Shown: positions 1 through 8,690 of the stretch, piece by piece
Layout of the letters: each line of letters begins with the position of its first letter
Position numbering within the stretch: the stretch's first letter is position 1
Assembly (NCBI GenBank): GCA_037157565.1
Contig: JAZHRO010000013.1
Location: 119,302,001 to 119,366,000 of the forward strand
Direction: 5' to 3'
Length of the DNA stretch: 64,000 nt
Source of the DNA: Thalassia testudinum
Taxonomy: Eukaryota; Streptophyta; Magnoliopsida; Alismatales; Hydrocharitaceae
Translations under genes and position numbers: made by a program
The notes under the pieces: model-generated
Told to the model about the DNA's origin: nothing
The model's input: only the letters and a program-made list of their open reading frames with translations
Database searches by the model: none

Positions 1-210
1 GCGCTCAACGGGTAATCGGGTAAAGGCAGTGTTTCGGGCGCCCGGCGCCCGTGACGACTAGCCTATAGGAAACACGAATTGCATTTATGTGGCTGCACTT
101 GACTTGCAGCACACGATGTGGCGCTATTCCAGCGCCACATCGTGCGCTGGAAATCAGGCGCAGCTGCGTCTGATCGTACTTTTGGCCCTCGATTTGGGGG
201 CCATAAATTA
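1..210. repeat. GC-rich segment with three close inverted repeats
   Basis: No gene is visible. A GC palindrome lies at 36-50, a perfect 14-bp stem with a 5-nt loop at 112-125/131-144, and a 22-bp palindrome with one mismatched pair at 153-174. This resembles the inverted-repeat-rich stretch at 1032-2710, so both may belong to one unidentified repeat split by AT-rich DNA. Identity unknown. Confidence 0.55.
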
Positions 211-960
211 TTAAATAAATTAAAATAAAATATGGTTAATAAAGTATTTACATAATACTACATAATTGATTAATTAATTTTGAATTTTAAATATGTTTAC
301 TATACAAATAAATTCGCTAAACTAGGCTGATTGTACAGGTTGATTTAGGTGATTAAATAGTTAATTACTTATAAAATAGTTAGTAAATGGTCTCATTGAC
401 CTTATACAGATTTAATTTACATACTTAAGTATTTTATACATATTTTTATTGTATATTTACGAATTTATTTCTATTTTATTTAAGCTAAACTAGCTGTTCT
501 GAGTGTTTTAAATAAAACGAAGTTACAGTAAGCTATGCTAGGTATAATTGTACTTTAACTAACTTAAATTACTTACTATATATGTTAACCTAAGTCTATA
601 GATTTATTTACTTAATTATAGCTCTAAATTATTAATTTAGCTAATTTATTCTACAATATAGCTACTGAATATGTACATATGAATCTGTATATATACATAT
701 ACATATATCAGTAAATACATACATAATAGTTCAGTATTTATACATATATTTACATAGATTACATATGTATATAGATTTATGTACAAGTTTATACAGTATT
801 TACCGTATATCTATGTATGTCTATGTACATAATCAGGCTGTATATTATAGTTATAATAGTATGGATATGTATATTTACAGTGTGAAATTAAGTATGTATA
901 ATTAGGTTTTAGTAGGAACTTAGGGAATGAGGGTTAATTAAGTTTTTATTTCATTTTAAA
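211..960. other. AT-rich low-complexity stretch
   Basis: About 750 bases of AT-rich sequence with many TACATA/TATATA runs (densest at 640-860). There is no open frame of note, no LTR termini and no recognisable transposon ends. It contrasts sharply in composition with both flanks. It could be a decayed transposon or a filler insertion; nothing more can be supported. Confidence 0.5.
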
Positions 961-1031
961 CAGCAGCTAAGCTACTGTCAGAGAAGATGGAGAGGGAAGA
1001 GAATGTACTGTTCAGGGTGTTTTAGCAGTGT

Positions 1032-2710
1032 CAGTGGCTTCAGCCACTGTGAAATGGGCTAACTGCTGCTGCAGTTAGTCCATTTGAAGAGGGGGAAAGC
1101 ATTCACAGAGAAGAGGAGAATTTAGAGAAGAGGGGAATGTTGCTGCAGTTTGCAGCATTTTACTGTATAACTGGGAATAAGAGAAAATTCAGAACAAACT
1201 AAAAATTAAAGAGTTGAAATCCAAATCTGATAAGGGTATAAATCTCACGAAAATCACATAAGAATTCAGTTCAAATACCCACAAGGAAAAGCCCTTATCA
1301 AAAGCATCATTTCAGATCAAAACACAAATGGCATTGAGTTAGTCTTCCTAATGCCATAGACAGCATGAAGGAAGACTTAACTCAATCAATTAAAACCAAA
1401 AACATACAATCCCAGTTTCTTGCAACCTTAAGGAGTATGGAAAACTCCTTAGGTTAGAGAATCACCATACAAAAATAATTATCAAACAGGTGGTGTATGG
1501 CAGTTCTGAAATGACAAATCAGAAAAAGAATGCATTAAAGGAATTTATAAAAGCTAGCAAATGCATTCAGATCAAGGCAGAAGCAAATTCATGAAAGGCT
1601 CTTCTGATTTGTTCTCTGTCACCAGAGAACTTCTCAGAATCCTTGCCCTCAAGGAAAACCAAAATCCCTTCAATTTGTCAGATCTGTCAAGACATTTCAG
1701 AAAGCAAAATCTCTTCAAAACCCATGTTAAAGTGAATCTGACAAACTGAGGCAATCAATCTAAAATAAAAGGGGCTTTTGTGAACACAAATGGGGTGAGT
1801 GAGAAGCCCCAAATGGTGCTTGTGACGCCAATTTCAGATCTGAGGCAGTACACCATCAGATCTGGAATTGGGTCCAGATGTGTGGGTGACAGATGAAAGA
1901 TTCGTCGTTAAAAGGAACATAAATCAGAATTGGATGGTGGAAAAACAAAACATGAAGAGGGAGATAAATTGATTAATGAACAGATGATTCTTCCCCTCTG
2001 ATCTGGACTGATCAGAGGAGGTGAGGGAGGGGATCTAATACTAATTCTACTCCTAAGACTAATCTAACTACAGCTAACATTAAACACTAACAATTAAAAC
2101 TAAATCTATTCTAAACTACTGCAAACTAAATCTAACACTACTTGTGCAGAATTAAAAACTAAACTAAAAGGAAGAATGGGACCTATGGGTCCTTAGCCGG
2201 CGGCTAAGGAGGAAGAAAGGAGGAGGGTGACACCAGCGGAGGGAAGAGTCTGCTAGTGAGACTCCAGGGTCGTCCTCAGGTGCTACGAGGTCCTTAGCGA
2301 CGAGGAGGGTCGAGAGCAGGCGATGATTCCACAGCCGGTGGCTGTGAAATCAGGGTCCAGATGAGGAGGAGAGACTGGAGTGGAAGAATTGATCGCTAAG
2401 AGATGTAGGAGGGAGCGATCCTCCGCGCGCGACACCACTGAGGTGCTTAAATAGCAGCTCAGTGACTGAGATCACCGCAAGGGTGAGGTTAATCAGAATC
2501 AGGCCGGCGGTGAGGATGAGATGGGTAGAGCGCGCGGCGAGTCAAGAGAGAGATCTGACCGTCAGATGAGATCTGGGAAGAGAGGTGAACGCATGCACCG
2601 AATCGCGCGAAGGTTCCATTTGAATCCAGCCGCAGATCGAGATCAAAAGTGCGATGGACGGTCGAGAATGGCTGTGTTCTTCGCGCGCTACAGTGCGCGT
2701 GAAGAACACA
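1032..2710. repeat. Train of short perfect inverted repeats
   Basis: Hairpin-forming inverted repeats follow one another: 1032-1049 (8 bp, 2-nt loop), 1052-1085 (two stem blocks), 1141-1157, 1333-1386 (about 17 bp, one bulge), 1426-1453, 1611-1630 (8 bp), 1771-1810 with an inner stem, 1828-1871 (16 bp, one mismatch), 1995-2018 (9 bp), 2179-2192, 2191-2209 (8 bp), 2246-2264, 2330-2346, 2458-2470, 2553-2567 and 2673-2710 (about 15 bp). No protein is recognised; the small plus-strand frame at 2521-2754 has no family resemblance. It may be the U3 part of an unknown LTR, because a TATA box follows at 2826. Confidence 0.6.
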
Positions 2711-2825
2711 GGCTTCTCTCTGAAATGAGGGAAAATTTACAGACGGACCCTTAGAAGAAGGGGTAGAACATTTGCATGCAGGCCCAAAAGAGAGAAGAAT
2801 AGCAGCTGGAAGGGCCCTGCAGTCT

Positions 2826-2833
2826 TATAAAAG
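2826..2833 (+). promoter_or_regulatory. TATA box-like TATAAAAG
   Basis: A plus-strand TATAAAAG downstream of the inverted-repeat train. It resembles the TATA boxes seen in the LTRs of this window, where the box is followed by a short leader. No matching LTR terminus was identified, so whether it is an LTR promoter is inference. Confidence 0.35.
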
Positions 2834-3219
2834 GGTCCCTGCGGCTTGCAAATAGGTCCAAAAAGGAGTTTTGAAGGGTAGAAATGTAATGCATGAAGGA
2901 CCTAATTGTAATCTATTTATTTCTAAGCCTAAATGATGTCCAATTGCTTTCAAATTTTTACATGTGCTTAATTGAACATTTACGACATTGATTTTACTTC
3001 TGATTTGGCTTTTCAAACTTGTTTATGTGTTCAATTGATGCATGGATCATCATTTGTTCTTTAGTTTTCAGAATATCCCATTTTTGTGACCTAATTAGGA
3101 GATTTTAACACACATTAAAAGTTTTAGGTCTTTTCTTTAATTCCCACACTTAACCCTTTTTATGTGTTAATTTGATATTGTTTTGCTTAGTATCTAGCTT
3201 AATTTCGGCCTTTTAGCTA
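2834..3219. other. No recognisable feature
   Basis: About 390 bases between the TATA-like box and LTR-X. There is no gene, no primer-binding site and no clear polypurine tract. On the minus strand near 3140-3160 there is a purine-rich run reminiscent of plant retrotransposon polypurine tracts, but no LTR terminus follows it. Confidence 0.4.
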
Positions 3220-5086
3220 TGATGAGTAGCCACTCATCAATCTCAGCTCCCACTAGTCCACAAGGAGCTCTAGCTAACTCAGTTGAGTTGACTGGAGTTC
3301 ACCCCAGCTCAGGTCCAACTACATCCAGCTCCACTCAATTCTAGCCAGCTGAAGATGAATTCATCCCAGCTCAAGAAGCTCAGGTCCAACTCCCGAGGAC
3401 TCAGCTTAGCTCAACTTAGTTGAGCTAAGCTGCCTTAGCTATCTCAACCAGCTCAATCCTCCCTGGGAGCACCAGACCTAGCTCACTTCAGCTCCATTTT
3501 ATAGAAGCCAGCTCACTTTAGCCTGGCTTAGTAGCTAGCAAAGAACTAGCAAGCTAAGCCAGCTAGAGGAGCCCCATGTTGACCTCTTCAGTAGCTGCGA
3601 GCTCCAATTCAGCTCTAGACTCTGTATATCCAGCTCCTCTCCTCAAACCCTAAGCCCCACATGCATATTCCTCTACTCCATAGCTAGCTAAGCTAGCTTA
3701 GGTTAACTTAGCTTAGCTAACATCCAGCTCCTTGGCCATCCACCACCTTCAACTCAACCCTAGCTAGCTCCACCAACTTAAGCCCTACCTAAGCTCACCT
3801 AAGCTAGCTATCCTACTCCAAGTTGGTGCCACCACCTAGCCACCTCTTCACCCCATCGTCACCACCAAAAGGCACCAATTTTGGCACCAAAACCTATCCC
3901 TAACTACCCCCCTTTTTTGGTGACAACATCCACCCCCATATCCACCAAACACCTAACCATACAACCCATCCTAGCCCCCCACCTAACCCTCCTTCTAGAA
4001 CCCTACTTGGAGCCACCTAAGCCCCCCTTCTAGAAGCCATTTTGGCGCCAACTTCAAGGGGTGCCACCACCCATAACCACCACCTAGGTATCCCTTGGGT
4101 TGGCGCCAATCACCCTTAGCCATAGGATCCCCAACTACCCCCCATATCCCATCCTAGCTATCCATTCCAAGAGCCACCTATGCCCCCCTTCCTACTCTAT
4201 ATAAACCCACCACCTACCACCATTTTAGAGGATCCTCCATTAGTGTATTATTCCACCTACACCTACGGCCAAGAAGAAGGAGTAGAGAAGAAGATTAAGG
4301 GAGCACATCACCAGCCCCTTTGGTTCCTTCTCCCCACTTTCTTCAACTTGTGCCACGCCAAGGAGGAGGAGCATTCTACTTCAAGGAGGATGGCCAGGCA
4401 AAGGAGAGGAACCTAGGGTGGACATCCACCCTTGGAGGAGGAGAATTAAAGGTGGTAGCTACCACATTGGAGGACATCATTTGGAGGAGCATCTCACAGC
4501 AAGGAGAAGTAGTTGTCTTTTCAAGTCAAGGAGCTACTTGGCTTAGAGCAAGAATCCCTCTTCTTCACCATCTATTTAGAGGATTTGTGTTTTATTTTTC
4601 TTGTATTTTTAAGTAGAGTAGAAGCATTCCTTTATAGGTTTTCTGTGCACAATTTTGCTTTAATTCAAATTGCCTTCCTTCAATTTCTGTTGCATAGCTT
4701 ATTACAAATTTTGCCTAGCAATTGTTTCACTCCCTCTCCCTAATTATTCTAGGCCCCTACGTGCCTAGGGTGAGCTTAGGGAGAGGCTCTACCTGTCACC
4801 AAAGGGTTAGGTTTCTTGAATTAGGTATTGGCTGTTTTCTAGCTTTCAACAAAAACTTGCATGTTGCCTTTATTTCAAAAATAAAAAAAAATATATATTC
4901 AAAAAGACCAAAAGGAAAGTTGAGATTTATTTTCCAAGCAAGAGATTTAATTTTTGCAAACTTTCCTCCTTGGACGACCCTAGATACCCCACTATCTAGG
5001 TCTTATAAATTTTAAAATCGAATTCATTTTTGTGCGTTGCAACGACTTAAAACCCCAATTTAACAAACCACACAAAAATGCTATCA
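3220..5086 (+). mobile_element. LTR-X: lone LTR related to element B
   Basis: It begins TGATGAGTAGCCACTCATCA, an inverted repeat of the same form as the start of the B LTR, and ends CTATCA. It carries the same parts in the same order as the B LTR read on B's sense strand: an AGCT-dense block (about 3240-3800), TTGGCGCC palindromes (4042, 4104), a TATA box (4198-4205) and a U5 segment that crosses the 'cctccttggacgaccctaga' region near 4968. No primer-binding site follows, no polypurine tract precedes, and the flanks (AGCTA, TTTAT) are not a duplication. It is an older solo LTR or a recombination product. Confidence 0.75.
4198..4205 (+). promoter_or_regulatory. TATA box of LTR-X
   Basis: TATATAAA at the position matching the TATA box of the related B LTR (after the GGCGCC palindromes and before the R/U5 part). 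Confidence 0.5.
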
Positions 5087-5834
5087 TTTATCCTCAATGG
5101 GTTGCTTTAGCCCAACCTGGTCATCCCTGGTCTCAGAAAATGTATCCCCCCCGATAGGTGCCTGAGTGAATTCGAACATTAGCTCTCTTGAAGAGGGTTC
5201 ATCTTGAGAATCAACCCAAGATTTTACTAGGGCAACCACAAATTTCACCCTCAACCTCAACAATTTCCCAAGAAGAAACTCACCCAGGTCCATATCCCTA
5301 ACACTTTGGAGAAAATCCAATAAAGAGATATCCAACTCGTTAGTCATTTTTATCATAGGCTCCAATGCTTTAATGCATGGTGTTGGCTGAGCTTCTAACG
5401 ATTGTATGGTGTTCCTCAAATTAGCTAACACCCTATCCTGGATCTGGTCCACCTGAACTGACTGGTTCGATTTAGGTTTGGGTAGGTTTGGGTTAAATCT
5501 AGGGGAGTCAAGATGTTGAAGTTCTCGGTTCCCTCTCTAATAGTAGGTCATTCTAGGTTGTTTAAAGGTTGGTGACGACCTATATTCAGCATAATTCTAG
5601 GGAGGGTAAGTGTTATAATTAGCATATCCTTCATGGTTGTAGATCTGGTTAGGTTGATCATCAAAGGATAGAGATCTATAATCATTGTAGCTCTGGGAAG
5701 GATAGTAATCATAGTCTTGTTGTCCAGGGTTAGGCCCTGAACACTGAGGTCCAGATTCATATCCCCAATCAAAGTCATCCTAGCTAGTGGATGAGTAATT
5801 ACAAGTCAAGTCAAGATAGTAATCATCTTGGTGA
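5087..5834 (-). pseudogene. Unidentified protein fragment in element C
   Basis: On the minus strand, directly continuous with the C leader once element A is removed, a frame with a few stops encodes a Tyr/Asn/Asp/Pro-rich stretch (repeated Y-x-x-Y and N-Y spacing). It continues into an open 122-codon stretch (5452 to about 5087) that looks helical and ends acidic. The Tyr/Pro-rich part recalls the region between the gag domain and protease in these elements, but the conserved gag core (LKDFYDPS, LMRLFP) is absent. The frame is cut at 5086 by the terminus of LTR-X. It could be a decayed gag end after deletion of the core, or a protein peculiar to a non-autonomous element. Function unknown. Confidence 0.4.
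5830..5834. repeat. Target site duplication of element A, left copy (GGTGA)
   Basis: GGTGA immediately before the TGATGT start of A's 5' LTR. The same five bases follow the ACA end of the 3' LTR at 27699-27703. This shows that A inserted into pre-existing sequence (element C) and that both ends are intact. Confidence 0.92.
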
Positions 5835-6376
5835 TGATGTAAACACATTTACACTACTTAAGATGTCTATTTTTGCATTTTCTTAAGCATAGGATTGCAT
5901 TTCATGATATAAATATTGCATAACATGCATCATCTTGCATTTAGAGTAGTTTGAATAAAATGGAGGTTACTTGTCTCCTTTTATGTGCTTGGATAGGGTA
6001 AACATTTTATCGGGGCCTCGGATCAAAGACCTAACTGTATGGATGTGATCAGGGCGGCGATTGGAGTTCAACGACTCCAAGATCGCCCTAATCAGACATC
6101 CGTAGCATCAGATAGTGACCAAGGAACCCCAGAAGATCAAGGGCCTGGATGGTGAAAATCTGCACTTCAGATGATAAATCCGACCACACGGATGAATTTG
6201 GATCGACGATCGTAGCTCAACGACACAAAAGTCAAGTCAATCCGACATCCATGGCACCATCCACAACTTCCAGAAGATGGACGGCCAAGATGGCACCACG
6301 TGGCGTCATCTCAGCTGCCCAAATGGCCTCCAGCACCGCCGCACCTTTTCTTCTTCAATCAGCGCATCGATTCTGC

Positions 6377-6400
6377 GCCGTTGGATCAAGATCCAACGGC
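6377..6400. repeat. 24-bp palindrome in LTR U3
   Basis: GCCGTTGGATC-AA-GATCCAACGGC, perfect. Variants occur in E (34933-34958) and I (49573-49598), whose LTRs are otherwise diverged, so the element is kept or repeatedly acquired. A role as a protein-binding site is possible but not shown. Confidence 0.6.
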
Positions 6401-6440
6401 TGTGGATGTGGCTGGCTAATTCAATCCGTGAGACCATTTC

Positions 6441-6510
6441 GAAGGCGTGGCGAAGCGGTGACGCAGCCGCGGGCGAAGCGGAGGTCGCGAGATCGAGTCC
6501 CGCAAGCCTC
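6441..6510 (+). ncRNA. tRNA-like block inside A's 5' LTR
   Basis: 70 bases with an A-box match (TGGCGAAGCGG, 6448-6458) and a B-box-like GATCGAGTC (6491-6499). The T-arm can fold as a GCGAG/CCCGC-like stem around a 7-nt loop, and the ends (GAAGGC / GCCTC) can nearly pair as an acceptor stem. In the 3' LTR copy (26604-26673) the A box is TAGCACAGCGG and the T stem is perfect (CGCGGG/CCCGCG). There is no convincing anticodon arm and no CCA. Most likely a tRNA-derived or SINE-derived segment within U3, not a working tRNA gene. Confidence 0.4.
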
Positions 6511-6850
6511 AAATTGGGCGCAACTTATCAGGCGTGTGGAGCGTCAGATGGAGATCGGACGGCCGCGTGCGCCCAATAGCATCGACACGCGATTGAACGC
6601 GCGGCGCGGACGTGCAATCAGACACGCCAGGCGGGCAGGTTGCAGTGGGTGAAGCGCGATCTAAGAGATCGGACGGCTAAGAACCAGCGGTCGTGCGCAA
6701 GCATTGCGCGCGTGGGTAGCTGAGCGGGGGCGCTGGGCGCGAAAGCTACGCCCATGTTGGGGACTTTAGCGACGGTTTTATCCATCACTAAAGACCCCTC
6801 ATTTATTGTTCTGAAGTTGTAATGTCCATTTTGCCCCCACTCCTTGCAAC

Positions 6851-6858
6851 TATAAAAG
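6851..6858 (+). promoter_or_regulatory. TATA box of A 5' LTR
   Basis: TATAAAAG followed by a pyrimidine-rich leader. The same box is at 27016-27023 in the 3' LTR. Transcription of the element would start shortly downstream. Confidence 0.6.
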
Positions 6859-7510
6859 GAGACCCCCTCCATATGAAATTTTCATCCCTTCTTTCTCTTC
6901 TCTACCCCTCCAAAGCTCAAGAGAAGCTTGTCCCACACCCGGGATGCTTCTCGCGAGATAAAGTCCAATTTTCGTTCCCCTTCGGAAGTGGATCCCTCAA
7001 CGACGATGGCATGCTGCTTCGTTCCCGTCCTTCTGCTTTGTCCTCCTTCGTCCCGCTTCGTTCTTCTTCGTCCAGGCGTCGTCCCGTCCTCCTCGTCCTC
7101 CAAGCAATCGTCGAGGAGGATAACTTCTCTCTCCCATTCTTATTTACAGCTTTTCTAGTGTAGAATTTTCCTGCTTTATAGTGTAATTGATTTCCCGCTT
7201 TTTAGTGTAACTTTTATTTAGTTTGATTGTATAAACAGTTGAAGTATTGAATGCATGTTCTCTTTTTCTCTCTCTCTCTCTGTTTCTTTTAGTCTGATAG
7301 CTCCATTGTAATTATATCGCCTTGCTTATCAAAAATCCTAAAAAAATATAATTGCGAATATAGATCAACGTAGCCTCCCTGTGTTCGACCCAGAATTCTT
7401 TTCGGTATAAATTTTATTTGTTGAACACGAATTCTTCGCTTTCAAGCAACAATGATAGGTTTTCCAAAATTGAACACGTTAGCGTAGCCATTCGTGCACG
7501 ATCAACATTT

Positions 7511-7530
7511 TGGCGCCATTGCCAGGGAGG
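7511..7530 (+). other. Primer-binding site of element A (tRNA-Asp type)
   Basis: TGGCGCCATTGCCAGGGAGG lies three bases after the LTR end and resembles the complement of the 3' end of plant tRNA-Asp, the usual minus-strand primer of Athila/Tat elements. It differs from the common form at a few bases, as expected for an old copy. Confidence 0.85.
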
Positions 7531-8276
7531 CAATGATTTTCGATCTTTTCTTCACATTTCTTGCACTTTATTTGTCTTCTAACTAACTTTCTCTTGTGTC
7601 TATTGTTTCGCAGAGACTTCCATCAAGGAATCAACAAGCGGTAGACTAGAGTAAAGTGCAGTTGAAGACAACTGTAAGTGCTCCCCCATTCTTTCCCCCT
7701 CCATAGATTTCATTCGCCACATTAAATCCAAAATCCCAATTATCCTAGGTGTTTGCATAAATCCTAGGAATAGTTTGGTTGTTTCGATTTCCACTCACAT
7801 TCATTCCACCCTCATTCATAAAAAAAAAAAACAAAAAGATAATCTTGTGGGGTAATTTCCAACAAACACACAACACACACCCACATTCAAGGCACTTGAT
7901 CAACTTGATTTGTTTTCTACTCAATCGGGTTCTAATCTGTGGAACCGGTACACACAAAGCAACACATAACAGAGTAGAAATCATTCTAGGTTTTCCATTT
8001 TTGAGTGCCTATCTTAGTGGTGCATTTGTAGCAAATTGTTTGAGTTGTTTGGGTCGCACCACTCTATTTAAAACCAACTCATCAAGTATCTCCTCCTTAG
8101 GGTTTTTAATCTAGGTATATTCCAGGCACTTCACTTTCTTTCTGATTTTAATCATTAAGGGCACAACCCATTGTAAGGGCCCACTACATTCCATAAGCAC
8201 CACAATCCCAGGCCTTAATAAAATTGAGTAGCTGTTGGCCTTAAGGTTTGATTCGCTCTTCAGTGCCTAGTCTGAG

Positions 8277-8324
8277 ATTGTTTTTGATTAACCTACTTGT
8301 ATTGTTTTTGATTAACCTACTTGT
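8277..8324 (+). repeat. 24-bp tandem duplication in A leader
   Basis: Two back-to-back copies of a 24-base unit (8277-8300, 8301-8324), followed by a partial third. The copies are identical, suggesting a recent slippage duplication. It lies just before the conserved leader block. Confidence 0.8.
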
Positions 8325-8334
8325 ATTGATTAAT

Positions 8335-8440
8335 CTGATGTCTAGCTAGGGGAGTAGCGTCAAACGACCGCGGCTGGGGGGTACACTAGGAACGGGAGGC
8401 GAAAGCCAAAGGAAGAACCTTCTCCCCAGTCCCTCCTTCT
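8335..8440 (+). promoter_or_regulatory. Conserved leader motif, copy in A
   Basis: Core GTAGCGTCAAACGACC flanked by G-rich runs. The same core, in the same place between primer site and gag, occurs on the minus strand in C (27961-28025) and E (42661-42720), and in a more diverged form in B (21541-21615). Conservation outside any reading frame suggests an RNA function such as packaging, dimerisation or translation control. That role is inference. Confidence 0.55.
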
Positions 8441-8690
8441 AACTGGTTGGATTAAATAGACGCAAGTAGAGTAAATCATTTACAGTCTTAAGGCAGGTTT
8501 TGGGAGTTAGTAGATCCTTAGGCTACCCCACTTAAGGGCAGCCTTGTTTTGTTGCGCTGCAGGGTCCCTATCCCCAATCCTTTCGACCTTCTCCTAGTTT
8601 ATGCTGGGAAGACGGTCATTGAATCCCCGATTGGAAGGACCGTTAGAACATTCTAGGAGGTGCAAGTTAGATTTTGGTCAATTTGATCTC

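Larger units (their letters stand above)
5835..7507 (+). repeat. 5' LTR of element A
   Basis: Starts TGATGTAAACACATTTACA and ends GATCAACA, then TTT and the primer site. Contains a 24-bp perfect palindrome around GATCCAACGG (6377-6400), a tRNA-like block (6441-6510), a TATA box (6851-6858) and a U5 with the phrase 'gcctccctgtgttcgaccca' shared by the related LTRs. The partner is 26000-27698; the 26-bp length difference is largely a CT microsatellite. Confidence 0.93.
7531..8690 (+). other. Leader of element A
   Basis: About 1.16 kb of untranslated leader between primer site and gag. It contains a 24-bp unit repeated twice (8277-8324) and a strongly conserved block (about 8330-8560) also found in the C and E leaders and partly in B. 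No long frame is recognised as protein. Confidence 0.7.

Noticed and set aside
640..860. Tandem satellite in the AT-rich block
   Set aside because: TACATA/TATATA runs recur, but no fixed period is visible.
2521..2754. 78-codon Arg-rich frame (MGRARGESRER)
   Set aside because: No family resemblance; it overlaps inverted repeats, including 2673-2710, and looks like a by-product of GC-rich hairpin sequence.
5084..5452. Host protein-coding exon
   Set aside because: The frame continues upstream into Tyr/Pro-rich sequence with stops and is continuous with C's leader after removal of A, so it belongs to a transposon.
6149..6652. 167-codon frame in A's 5' LTR
   Set aside because: Lies wholly within U3, covers the palindrome and the tRNA-like block, and is broken in the 3' LTR copy.
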